Below, one piece after another: positions 51,805-61,138 of a stretch of DNA of 64,000 nucleotides; the first letter of the stretch is position 1; each line of letters opens with the position of its first letter. A program made the translations under genes and the position numbers. The DNA is from JACJXF01 sp038316435 (GTDB lineage: Bacteria; Bacteroidota; Bacteroidia; Bacteroidales; GCA-2748055), in assembly GCA_038316435.1 (NCBI GenBank), contig JBBQAQ010000011.1:1-64000 (forward strand), read 5' to 3'. Below the pieces are notes generated by a model. That model was not told the origin of the DNA, did no database searches, and saw nothing but the letters and a program-made list of their open reading frames with translations.

Positions 51805-54800
51805 ATGCCGGGTGGAATTGCTAGAGCTTTTAACATCGAAAAAAATGAGCAGGCAGTTGTATTTATATTGATTCTCCAATCGGTATTTATTGGATTTTTT
51901 GCTGGTTCTTTTGACGTTGGTGCGCAGTCACTCTTTCTTAGCGTTTATCCGGCATCACTGATTCCAAAGGCCTTTGTAATTTCGGGAATAGTCGGGATTT
52001 TAATCACTTCAATATACACTCGTCTGCAATCCTTGATGAAATTTTCGAATTTCGTTTTATTGAACTTTATTTTCGTCGCTTTGATGACTGCCCTTCTCCG
52101 ATTAGGGTTCCAGTTTACCGACGACAAAAGATTAGTATTTGCGGTTTTTGTAATGATGGGACCGCTTACTATTGTCAGTTTCCTTGGTTTTTGGGGAACC
52201 GTTGGTAGATTATTCACACTCAGGCAAGGGAAGAGATTATTTGGGTTGATCGATACGGGTCAGATTTTTGGGATAATCGTAGTTTCTTTTACAATTCCAA
52301 TCCTGATTAGTTTTAATTTCGAAGTTTTAAATACTTTGTTGCTTTGCACGATAAGTATAATTGCTGCATTAGGTCTACAAATCTTTATTTCAAGTAGGTT
52401 CAGTTTTCAAAGCATTGAAAATAAGACAGCCATAGAGAGTAATTTCTTTGATTTGTTTAAAAATAAGTATACAGTTCTGATGGCATTATTTATCGTGTTT
52501 TCAGTAGTTGCAGCATTCTTTGTTCATTTCTCCTTTTTAACAGTTCTTGAAGAAAACTATCCGGATCCAAATGCACTTGCTTCATTTTTAGGGGCATTCA
52601 TGGGTACTCTGACGATATTTACCATACTGATAAAAACTTTTGTTTACGGGAAGTTGATGAAAACTTATGGGCTGAAACTGGCTCTGATTCTTTCGCCTAT
52701 CTTACTTGGATTATTCACAGCCATTGCTGCCGTTATCGGGAGTATATATGGGTTTACTGCTGCATCAGCAAGTTTTGCATTCTTTTTCCTTTTGATTGTT
52801 TTAAGTAAGCTTTTTGCGAAAAGTCTAAAAGATTCCATAGAAGTTCCTGCTTCAAAAATCCTCTATCAATCTCTAGATGTTAATATCCGATATGGGGTTC
52901 AGGCAAGGATTGATGGCACTGTCAACGAACTTGCTGCCTTTTCTTCCGGATTACTTCTTGCCGGATTGGGAATGATAAGCTTTGTTAAAATTATCCACTT
53001 TTCCTGGTTTCTACTTCTTGTATTATTGGTTTGGGTTTTCATTGGATTCCGATTGTACAATGCCTATAGGCAATCATTGGAATCTTCCTTGAAAAAATTT
53101 CAACATCTTATCGTAGGAGAAAACGCAGAACTTTCATTGCTCGAGAAAGTCGTTCCGGGTATCAGCGATTCATCAAAAGTTGAAGCTGTTCTTGAATTCG
53201 CACCCCAATCATGGAATGGATTTATCAGTAAAAACATTCCGGCTCTTGCAGTTGAAAATGAAAAGATACGTTCTCGTAGTATTCGTATTATTGAAGATTT
53301 GGATTTAAGGGAAGTTACTGATTCTCTGAATAAATTTGTTGTTGATGAAAATTCAGCACAAAAATCACACATCAAAGAACTTCTTGAACGGTTCGGGACA
53401 GATGGACAGAAATATGGTGAAGAGGAAATCAGAAGGTTGTTAAAGAGCGAAAATCCCCTCGACAGAAAGAAAGGCTTAATCGTTATTCTTGAAAAAAATG
53501 ATCCAAAGTATTTTCCGCGCATTGTTCCCTTGTTCAGGGACGCTTCCTTGTCGGTTAGAATCAGTGCCATACATGCTGCAGGAGTTCTGAATAGAAAAGA
53601 TTTCGTTACTTACCTGATCGACATGCTTGAAGATTCTGTTCATTATCCCTATGCGTTTAATGCGCTCTGTACTATGAATGAGGATGTTCTTGAAAACCTT
53701 GAGCATGGCTTTCATAAAACGGGCATTACCGAAAAGGGAATGGTAAGAATAACCAGAGTTATGTGTTCCATCGGCACGGTTAAGGCAGCCGGCTATCTCA
53801 TTGGTAAATTGGATCATTATAATAAAAACGTTTTTCTGCATGCTGTGAAGGGATTACAGAGAATTTCGTTTTTTCTGGGTGAAAGTAACAAAGCGAAAAT
53901 CTTCGGTGCATTAAACAGGATTTCGGGTATAACTGCTTGGAACCTGTCTGCAAAATACAGCCTCAAAGATTATCCTGCAGCGGATGAATTGTCTATCGCT
54001 TTGGATGAAGAAATACATGAAAACTACAATCTGATTTATTCAATTTTATCAATAGCATACGATCCTGCTACAATATATCATATTAGAAAAAATCTTGAAA
54101 GCAGCACCTCAGAGGGAATTGGATTTGCAATTGAACTTCTCGATATATTTATCGATGAAGCAATTAAGCCTTATTTGTTTCCGTTATTAGATGATTCAGC
54201 GGTGGCAGAAAAAGTCAGACTTTTGCAATCAGAATTTCCAGTTGAGTTGATGAAACCGGAAGAGCTTTTGCTCACAATTATCAATCGTGATTATAACCAG
54301 ATAAACGCTTATACTCGTGTTTGTGCTATTCAAACTCTCAATAAAATAGAAGGATTTCACCCAGGGAAAGACGTGGTTGCACACATCTTTAATCCCGATC
54401 CATTGCTTAGAGAAGAAGCTTCAATACTCGTTTCTAAACTTGAACATGAATTATTTAGTGAGGTTCTTAAAAGACTTCCATCTTCATACTCCTCCAAAAT
54501 ATGCGAGTTCCTGAAATCGAACGGTACAAATGCAGATATTGGATTATTTACAAAATTCCGGTTTCTGAGAGATAATGAATTTTCAAAAAGATTTAAAAAT
54601 CAGCAACTTTTAAATATTGCAAGAAGGTTTGAATTGTATTATTTTGATGGTTATTTGCCATTGTCTCAAATTTTGAAACCTGAGCATTTTTTGTTAATCG
54701 TTGAAGGTGAACTAAAATTGAAGAAAGAAGGAATATTTACCAGTTACATAAAAGGAGATTTGCTTGAAGTTTCAGATATATCGGGAGTATCATTGGATAT

Positions 54801-54936
54801 TTCAATTCCTGAAAATAATAGTAGAATTAAGTTTATGCTGATTGACAAGTCTTCTGTGCAGGAATTAGTTTTTGATGATGAAAACGCGTATTTCCCGTTT
54901 GCTGAGTTGCTTTTCGCATCAAACCATCTGTATTAA
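51805..54936 (+). CDS. Npt1/Npt2-like transporter fused to HEAT repeats and a cNMP-binding-like domain
   Basis: The 1043-residue protein has about 12 membrane helices in residues 1-430 with segments typical of ADP/ATP translocase-type (Npt1/Npt2) nucleotide transporters, e.g. GRLFTLRQGKRLFGLIDTGQ and KILYQSLDVNIRYGVQARID. Then come HEAT-like helical repeats (about 440-900, e.g. VRISAIHAAGVLNRKDFV) and a C-terminal part (about 930-1043) resembling a cyclic-nucleotide-binding jelly roll without obvious ligand motifs. Similar fusions exist in Bacteroidota and other groups with no proven substrate. A TTG at 51799 is in frame too; I use the ATG at 51805. The phosphatase gene follows after 19 bases. 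Confidence 0.72.
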   Translation: MPGGIARAFNIEKNEQAVVFILILQSVFIGFFAGSFDVGAQSLFLSVYPASLIPKAFVISGIVGILITSIYTRLQSLMKFSNFVLLNFIFVALMTALLRLGFQFTDDKRLVFAVFVMMGPLTIVSFLGFWGTVGRLFTLRQGKRLFGLIDTGQIFGIIVVSFTIPILISFNFEVLNTLLLCTISIIAALGLQIFISSRFSFQSIENKTAIESNFFDLFKNKYTVLMALFIVFSVVAAFFVHFSFLTVLEENYPDPNALASFLGAFMGTLTIFTILIKTFVYGKLMKTYGLKLALILSPILLGLFTAIAAVIGSIYGFTAASASFAFFFLLIVLSKLFAKSLKDSIEVPASKILYQSLDVNIRYGVQARIDGTVNELAAFSSGLLLAGLGMISFVKIIHFSWFLLLVLLVWVFIGFRLYNAYRQSLESSLKKFQHLIVGENAELSLLEKVVPGISDSSKVEAVLEFAPQSWNGFISKNIPALAVENEKIRSRSIRIIEDLDLREVTDSLNKFVVDENSAQKSHIKELLERFGTDGQKYGEEEIRRLLKSENPLDRKKGLIVILEKNDPKYFPRIVPLFRDASLSVRISAIHAAGVLNRKDFVTYLIDMLEDSVHYPYAFNALCTMNEDVLENLEHGFHKTGITEKGMVRITRVMCSIGTVKAAGYLIGKLDHYNKNVFLHAVKGLQRISFFLGESNKAKIFGALNRISGITAWNLSAKYSLKDYPAADELSIALDEEIHENYNLIYSILSIAYDPATIYHIRKNLESSTSEGIGFAIELLDIFIDEAIKPYLFPLLDDSAVAEKVRLLQSEFPVELMKPEELLLTIINRDYNQINAYTRVCAIQTLNKIEGFHPGKDVVAHIFNPDPLLREEASILVSKLEHELFSEVLKRLPSSYSSKICEFLKSNGTNADIGLFTKFRFLRDNEFSKRFKNQQLLNIARRFELYYFDGYLPLSQILKPEHFLLIVEGELKLKKEGIFTSYIKGDLLEVSDISGVSLDISIPENNSRIKFMLIDKSSVQELVFDDENAYFPFAELLFASNHLY

Positions 54937-54955
54937 TTATATTTTAATGATTTTA

Positions 54956-57001
54956 ATGGATAAACGAACCACCATATTCAGACAGTTAATTTTTAATGTA
55001 GTCTTACCGGCAGTCATTGGACTAATGGTTCTTGGAGTATTAAATTATACTCATACAAAAACGATTCTTATTGAGTCAAATAAGACCAAGAACCGCATTA
55101 TTACCGATGAAATCAGGCATATTCATGAAATGCAGGATATGGCCATGGATATACTTGAGGAAGGTCTGGATATAAAAATGCAGAAATACAGTGATGTTCT
55201 TACAAAGGATATATTTAAGAATACTAAAGGAATTGATAGGGTTGACCTTAACTCCGTAAGGAAAAAAATTGGCATGGATCCCCGTTTTGAGGATATTTAT
55301 GTAATTAACACTAGGGGAGTTGTTGTTAATACAACTTTTGAAAAAGACCGTAACCTCAATCTGTTTAGTTTTGGGGAAGAACACAAAAAGCTTATTGAAT
55401 CAGTTTTTTCAGGCAAATCATTCGTTAGTGAGCGTTTTGGAATTGAAAGCACAACCAAAAGAGTTAAAAAGTTTACCTATCAACCAACTCCCGATGGTAA
55501 GTATATAATTGAACTGGGTATTTATTCCGCCAAAGCAGATTCTGTAATACAATCAATAAAAAACCGGATTAATGAACTTTCCATAAAAGTTAAAAGCATT
55601 GTTTCAGTTGATTTGTTTATCGGACTCGATGCTCCTTTCTCTCTGAATAAAGATGCTACCATTGATCCGATGCACATGGATTTTTATAAAAGCGTTCTTA
55701 CAACCGGGAAAACATACGACTTTACAGAGGAAACTGATAAAAAACTCTATCATTATGAGTTTATTTATATGACCCGCAAAAACACAAATCTTTATAAAGA
55801 ATCTGTAATCAGGATTATTTCCAATCGTTCAGACGACAGGGCATTTCTCAGACAGGAACTAATGAAGTTTTTTGCAATTTTTGGAATTATAATACTTGTA
55901 GTTGTTATCCTGATTTACAGAAAAACAAAAGTTATAACTGATCCTGTAAAAAACCTCCTTGATAAGGTGAACAGGATAACCGATGGTCACATGAATGAAA
56001 GAGCTGATATCGTAGGGAACAACGAAATCGCCTCTCTCTCTGAGCAATTCAACAGAATGATTGAACAGTTGGAAAGCTATTATAATGAGTTGGAGGAAAA
56101 AGTTCGTGAAAGAACATCGGAAATTATGGCGCAAAAAGAAGAAATTGAGGCGCAACGCGACTCTATTCAGGAGCAGAGGAACATTCTTTCTGATATAAAC
56201 GGCTCACTGCAAAAAGCTTACCTCGAGATTGAAGGCCAGAAAAAGCATATCGAAGACAGTATTCATTATGCCCGCAGAATTCAAAATGCAATTCTTCCCC
56301 CTGACGATTTTGTTGAAAATTTACTTGTAGATTCTTTTGTGCTTTATAAACCAAAGGATATTGTAAGTGGGGATTTTTACTGGGTTGCTCAAAAAGACGG
56401 AATGGCCATTGTTGCCGCTGTTGATTGTACAGGACACGGTGTTCCCGGTGCGTTTATGTCAATTGTAGGTTTCAATCAACTTAACATTGCAGTTAATGTT
56501 AAAAGCGTTTCCCAACCTGATGAAATCCTAAACGCTCTGAATGAAGGCGTAACTAAAACTCTTCGACAGACCAGACTTAGCACCTCCGTAAGGGATGGAA
56601 TGGATATTTCCCTGATAACCATTGATTACAAGAACAAGAAATTAAACTATGCCGGCGGATATAATCCTTTATTTATTATCCGAAAAGCAGAGTTAATCCA
56701 AATTAAAGCAGACAAGTTCCCGATTGGCGGATATATGGGTGAAAAGCTAAAAGATTTTACCAATAATGAATTTGACCTTCAAAAAGGAGATGTAATTTAT
56801 CTATTCTCTGACGGTTATGCAGACCAGTTTGGCGGAACGGATGATTCAAAATTTCTGATTAGAAGGTTTCGTGAACTACTTTTAAAAATACACAATGAAC
56901 CTATGAATGAACAGAAAGAAATTCTTAATCAGGTGCATTATGACTGGAGAGGTAATTCCGTCCAAATAGATGATATTCTGGTTATTGGAATTCGAATCTG
57001 A
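54956..57001 (+). CDS. Membrane sensor SpoIIE/PP2C-type phosphatase with HAMP
   Basis: The 681-residue protein has a first membrane helix (about 13-31), a large extracytoplasmic Cache-like sensor domain, a second helix (about 305-323, FGIIILVVVILIY), a HAMP domain, a coiled coil (about 375-440), and a C-terminal PP2C/SpoIIE phosphatase domain with SGDFYWVA, DCTGHGVPGAFMSIVG and LFSDGYADQFGG, the metal-binding aspartates. Such enzymes dephosphorylate anti-anti-sigma factors or similar regulators; no partner STAS or anti-sigma gene is adjacent. An ATG 9 bases upstream (54947) would serve as well. It follows the Npt-HEAT gene by 19 bases. Confidence 0.85.
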   Translation: MDKRTTIFRQLIFNVVLPAVIGLMVLGVLNYTHTKTILIESNKTKNRIITDEIRHIHEMQDMAMDILEEGLDIKMQKYSDVLTKDIFKNTKGIDRVDLNSVRKKIGMDPRFEDIYVINTRGVVVNTTFEKDRNLNLFSFGEEHKKLIESVFSGKSFVSERFGIESTTKRVKKFTYQPTPDGKYIIELGIYSAKADSVIQSIKNRINELSIKVKSIVSVDLFIGLDAPFSLNKDATIDPMHMDFYKSVLTTGKTYDFTEETDKKLYHYEFIYMTRKNTNLYKESVIRIISNRSDDRAFLRQELMKFFAIFGIIILVVVILIYRKTKVITDPVKNLLDKVNRITDGHMNERADIVGNNEIASLSEQFNRMIEQLESYYNELEEKVRERTSEIMAQKEEIEAQRDSIQEQRNILSDINGSLQKAYLEIEGQKKHIEDSIHYARRIQNAILPPDDFVENLLVDSFVLYKPKDIVSGDFYWVAQKDGMAIVAAVDCTGHGVPGAFMSIVGFNQLNIAVNVKSVSQPDEILNALNEGVTKTLRQTRLSTSVRDGMDISLITIDYKNKKLNYAGGYNPLFIIRKAELIQIKADKFPIGGYMGEKLKDFTNNEFDLQKGDVIYLFSDGYADQFGGTDDSKFLIRRFRELLLKIHNEPMNEQKEILNQVHYDWRGNSVQIDDILVIGIRI

Positions 57002-57034
57002 TATTAATTTTTTTTGGTAAAAAAGCAAATTATT

Positions 57035-60000
57035 ATGACTGGTTCAAGCCAAGTAAACCTTCAAAACATAAATCCCTTTCCCGGACTTAGACCTTTTACT
57101 AGTCAGGAAGTTCATCTTTTTTTCGGCAGAGAAGGACAAGTGGACGAGATCGTAAGCAATCTGAAGAAAAATCACTTTGTTGCTGTTGTTGGTGCATCAG
57201 GAAGTGGTAAATCTTCACTTATATATTGTGGCGTTATTCCGTCGTTAATTAAATTATCAGGAACTGAATGGCTAATTGTTAACACCAGACCAGGGAGCTC
57301 ACCCTTATTGAATATTCTAAATGACATCTCAGAAAGAGCTGGGAAAAGCCCTGACTTCGACAATCCATCCGAACTATTCGCATTAAAAGATGGTGTACTT
57401 GAATACATTCGTAAGATTACCGGAGGTAAAAAGAATGTATTACTAATGATTGATCAGTTCGAAGAGATCTTCCGTTTTAATAAAACTGGCGTAGTTACTG
57501 ATAAAGCCGGTGATCACGAAGCATATATAAATTTCATTGTCGATATCGTTAGACAATCGCAATTACCAGTTTATGTGGTTATTACAATGCGATCTGATTT
57601 TATTGGAGAATGCTCGCGCTTCCAGAAGTTCACAACCCTGATAAACCAAAGCAACTATTTGGTTCCCCGAATGACAAGTGCTGACTTCAGAAAAGTAATT
57701 GAGGGTCCCGTAAAAGTTGCAGGTGCTGAAATCGATAAGGCACTTGTTGAAAAATTATTGTCCGACCTTGGTGATAACCCGGACCAATTACCTGTATTGC
57801 AACATGTGTTAATGCGTACCTGGGATTACTGGAAACTTCATAATGATGTTTCAAAACCGCTGTCAGTTTCTGATTATGAAGCTGTTGGACGTATTGAAAA
57901 AGCCTTGTCTGAACACGCAAACGAAGCATACGACGAATTGAACGAAGCTGAAAAAACTGTTTGCGAAAGTATCTTCAGAACTCTTACTGAAAAGGGAGGG
58001 GATAACAGGGGTGTCAGACGACCAACACGAATTTCCCAGCTTGCGGCAATTTCCCAATCAAAATTTGAAGAAATTGAAAAAATATTAGATGTTTTCAGAG
58101 CACAAGGGCGTTCTTTCATCGTGCCAGCATATTCGGTAAAACTGGGCAACGATTCTGTAATCGATATTTCCCATGAATCTTTTATGAGAATTTGGGAAAG
58201 GCTTAGAGTATGGGTAGACGAAGAAGCAACCGCTGTTCAGATGTATAAAAGACTAGCCGAATCAGGTGATTTATTCCAGTCTGGAAAAACAAATTTATGG
58301 AGGCCACCAGATTTGCAACTGGCTCTAAACTGGAGAATTAAAACTAAACCTAGTCTTACTTGGGCTGAGCGTCATGACCCAGCATTTGAGCGCGCAATGG
58401 TCTTTCTGGAGACAAGCGAGAAAGAGTTCGTAAAAGAAGAAGAAAATAAACTTCGTCTTCAGAAACGTCAATTAAGAAGAACACGTATTTTTGCCCTTGT
58501 CCTCGGAAGTGCTGCAATTATTTCCATGGGATTAATTATATGGACACAGCGATTGCGGGTTGAAGCTGAGAAAGAATTTTTAAGGGCAGAAACTCAACGT
58601 ACTTTAGCTGAAGAAAAAACTTCTGAAGCAAACGAGCAAAGACTACTGGCTGAAAACGCTGCACATGAGGCCCAAACACAGAAAAATATCGCAGAGGAAT
58701 CATCAAAAATTGCTGAAACCAGAAGGATAGAAGCTGAGGGAAACTTGAAAGAAGCCAAAAGGCAGGAGGCACTTGCGCAAAAAAATCTCTCCGAAGCAAA
58801 TACTCAGAAAAAAATTGCTCTGGTTAACGAAAATGAAGCAAATAAGCAAAAGGTTCAAGCAGAAGCAGCAAGAGTTGAAGCATTTCAGCGAAGAATGCTT
58901 TCTACAGCTAAGTCGATGGCGGTGAAATCTATTCAGATGACCAATGACCCCGAGCTTAAAGCATTGATGGCCTATCAAGCATTTCAGTTTAATGAAAAAT
59001 ACAAAGGTATTGGCCATGATGTTGATATTTATTCAAGCCTGTATCAATCTCTGAAAACATTGTTAGGTCAGGATTATAATGTACTTAAAGGACACGATAA
59101 CGCAGTAAGATCTTTGATTTTTATCCCTGGAACATCAACCTTGATTAGTGCAGGTAGCGATGGAAAAATATTAAAATGGGATATCAATGATATGGCAAAA
59201 AAATCGGAGATAATATCTGAAAATTATGGAGTTATTGAGAAAATTCAAGTCTCTTCTGATGGTAAATTTCTTGTTACCGCAACCAGCAGAGGTGGGATAT
59301 TATTGTTTGACCTTAAAAACAAAGCTGAACCAACTCTTCTTTCTGGTGAAAATCAGAATGTTCGGACCATGGCTATCGGGCCTGATAATAAAACCATGTT
59401 TACTTCTGGCTTACTGCCAATAATTGAATACTGGGATTTAGAATCTGGCATTCATTCCAAAATTGCAGAAATCGACTCCAGAATCAACGCTCTTGCAATT
59501 TCGCCGGATGGAGGAATTCTTGCAGGTGGAACTAAAGATGGCCGGCTAATAATATGGAGAGTTAAGGGAACAACCATTTCACAGGAAGTATACAAAGATC
59601 AAGGAAAATCTATAAATGCAGTTGCATTCAGCCCCGATGGATCATACCTTTCTTGCGGAAACATATACGGAGACGTTCTTTTGTTTACTGCTGACACATT
59701 TAAGTTGGTTTCAATGTTAACAGGGCACACCGCCAGGGTGACGGATGTAGGCTTTAGCCCCGACAGTAAAACACTTGCAACTTCATCTTTTGATGGAAAA
59801 GTACTTTTCTGGGAACTGGCAAACCTTACAAACCCTCCGATTGTAATGGACGATAATTCAGGATTCGTTTTCTCACTCGCTTTTAGTCCGGATGGAAAAC
59901 ACCTGCTCAGTTCAAGTGCTGAAGAACCTCGCCTAATAAATCGCCCCGCAATGGCCTCTATGCTGGCATCACAGGTCTGTGGCTTGGTAACTCGTAACTT

Positions 60001-60106
60001 TACAAAAGATGAGTGGAAAACTTATGTTGGAAGCGATATTCCTTATGAAAAAACTTGCCCCGCTGTAAATAAATTAGAAATTGGAATAAAGAAAAATGAA
60101 GAGTAA
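57035..60106 (+). CDS. Membrane-anchored nSTAND ATPase with coiled coil and WD40 propeller
   Basis: The 1023-residue protein starts at the ATG at 57035 (MTGSSQVNLQNINPFPGLRP); a TTG 21 bases earlier is less likely. The N-terminal nSTAND1-type ATPase has PFPGLRPFTSQEVHLFFGRE, Walker A GASGSGKSSL (about 53-62) and Walker B VLLMIDQFEE. A membrane helix (about 483-505) with positively charged residues before it, a long Ala/Glu/Lys coiled coil (about 505-622) and a WD40-repeat propeller (about 683-965) follow. By the positive-inside rule the ATPase is cytoplasmic and coil plus propeller lie in the periplasm. STAND proteins are signalling switches. The next gene overlaps it by 11 bases. Confidence 0.82.
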   Translation: MTGSSQVNLQNINPFPGLRPFTSQEVHLFFGREGQVDEIVSNLKKNHFVAVVGASGSGKSSLIYCGVIPSLIKLSGTEWLIVNTRPGSSPLLNILNDISERAGKSPDFDNPSELFALKDGVLEYIRKITGGKKNVLLMIDQFEEIFRFNKTGVVTDKAGDHEAYINFIVDIVRQSQLPVYVVITMRSDFIGECSRFQKFTTLINQSNYLVPRMTSADFRKVIEGPVKVAGAEIDKALVEKLLSDLGDNPDQLPVLQHVLMRTWDYWKLHNDVSKPLSVSDYEAVGRIEKALSEHANEAYDELNEAEKTVCESIFRTLTEKGGDNRGVRRPTRISQLAAISQSKFEEIEKILDVFRAQGRSFIVPAYSVKLGNDSVIDISHESFMRIWERLRVWVDEEATAVQMYKRLAESGDLFQSGKTNLWRPPDLQLALNWRIKTKPSLTWAERHDPAFERAMVFLETSEKEFVKEEENKLRLQKRQLRRTRIFALVLGSAAIISMGLIIWTQRLRVEAEKEFLRAETQRTLAEEKTSEANEQRLLAENAAHEAQTQKNIAEESSKIAETRRIEAEGNLKEAKRQEALAQKNLSEANTQKKIALVNENEANKQKVQAEAARVEAFQRRMLSTAKSMAVKSIQMTNDPELKALMAYQAFQFNEKYKGIGHDVDIYSSLYQSLKTLLGQDYNVLKGHDNAVRSLIFIPGTSTLISAGSDGKILKWDINDMAKKSEIISENYGVIEKIQVSSDGKFLVTATSRGGILLFDLKNKAEPTLLSGENQNVRTMAIGPDNKTMFTSGLLPIIEYWDLESGIHSKIAEIDSRINALAISPDGGILAGGTKDGRLIIWRVKGTTISQEVYKDQGKSINAVAFSPDGSYLSCGNIYGDVLLFTADTFKLVSMLTGHTARVTDVGFSPDSKTLATSSFDGKVLFWELANLTNPPIVMDDNSGFVFSLAFSPDGKHLLSSSAEEPRLINRPAMASMLASQVCGLVTRNFTKDEWKTYVGSDIPYEKTCPAVNKLEIGIKKNEE

Positions 60107-61115
60107 AATAAACATAGCACTAATTCTTTTCTTTCTTTCAGCTATAGGATCAAACCTTCTGATTGCACAAGAAAACTGCGCTTTAAACCTTAAAAAAGCT
60201 CAGGATCTTTTTAGTTCCGGGCAAATTGAAGAAATACCCAGCCTTATTGAATCTTGCCTTCAATCGGGCTTTACAAAAGAAGAAAAAGTTCTGGCATATA
60301 AAGTTCTTATCAATGCATATGTCTTTGACGACAATCTCGAAAAAGCTGAAGCAATTATGCTTGGCTTTCTTAAGAAATACCCGGAATATGAGATTATTAG
60401 TATAGACCCGTCAGAATTTGTAACCTTAATGCAGCTATTTGATAACAGACCTAGATTTTCAATAGGTGTTATAGCAGGTGGAACTTATTCTGTAATTCGT
60501 CCGATTGAATCCATTAATACAAGTTCAATTAAAGGAAACTATGGCATTTATTCAACATCGGGCATAAGCTATCATGCTGGGATAAGCTTTATTAAAAGTC
60601 TGAGTCCAAAAATTGACCTTTGTCTAGAAGCTGACTATAAAAACACTGTTTTTGACCATTACCTTGACCCTAACAGTTTTACCAGCAATTCATGTTTTGA
60701 GGCGCAGCAAATGATAAATTTCCCTGTTTCTGCAACGTATACAATTGGTAAAGGAAAATATACTCCATTTGCAAGAATAGGCTTGAACTCTGGCTTACTC
60801 ATCAGTTCAGGAGTCGATCTGATTACAATGCCGGGTACTGAAAGTCCGAGAATATCTAACCTCGATAATCGTCAAACCTTTTGCTTTTATGGAATAATTG
60901 GCGGTGGAGTTAAATTAAAAGTTCCTAAAGCATATATTTTTCTGGATGTCAGATACAACCTTGGACTTAATAATCAAGTCTTAAATATAGGGCGAAACGA
61001 TACTCAATCTGATGAACTTTTTCTTTATCAGACCAGAGATGATAGTTTCTATCATGACGACCTTAATGTCAGTGTTGGATTTGTAAGAACAATCTACAAA
61101 CCCAGAAAAAAATAG
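60096..61115 (+). CDS. Outer-membrane barrel protein with helical N-terminal domain
   Basis: The 339-residue protein has a signal peptide (IALILFFLSAIGSNLLIAQ), then an alpha-helical TPR-like part (about 25-125, LKKAQDLFSSGQIEEIPSLI, LEKAEAIMLGFLKKYPEYEI) and a C-terminal beta-barrel of the PorT/OMP_b-brl type (about 130-339, e.g. PRFSIGVIAGGTYSVIRP, FLDVRYNLGLNNQ). The helical part would hang in the periplasm. It overlaps the STAND gene by 11 bases and thus is translated with it, which points to physical or functional partnership. No named family. Confidence 0.75.
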   Translation: MKSKINIALILFFLSAIGSNLLIAQENCALNLKKAQDLFSSGQIEEIPSLIESCLQSGFTKEEKVLAYKVLINAYVFDDNLEKAEAIMLGFLKKYPEYEIISIDPSEFVTLMQLFDNRPRFSIGVIAGGTYSVIRPIESINTSSIKGNYGIYSTSGISYHAGISFIKSLSPKIDLCLEADYKNTVFDHYLDPNSFTSNSCFEAQQMINFPVSATYTIGKGKYTPFARIGLNSGLLISSGVDLITMPGTESPRISNLDNRQTFCFYGIIGGGVKLKVPKAYIFLDVRYNLGLNNQVLNIGRNDTQSDELFLYQTRDDSFYHDDLNVSVGFVRTIYKPRKK

Positions 61116-61138
61116 TTTAATCTGTTAATCGGAAATTA

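Noticed and set aside
53100..53841. Antisense open frames of 120-156 codons under the HEAT-repeat region
   Set aside because: They mirror a strongly coding gene on the other strand, have biased composition and no start context; treated as shadows.
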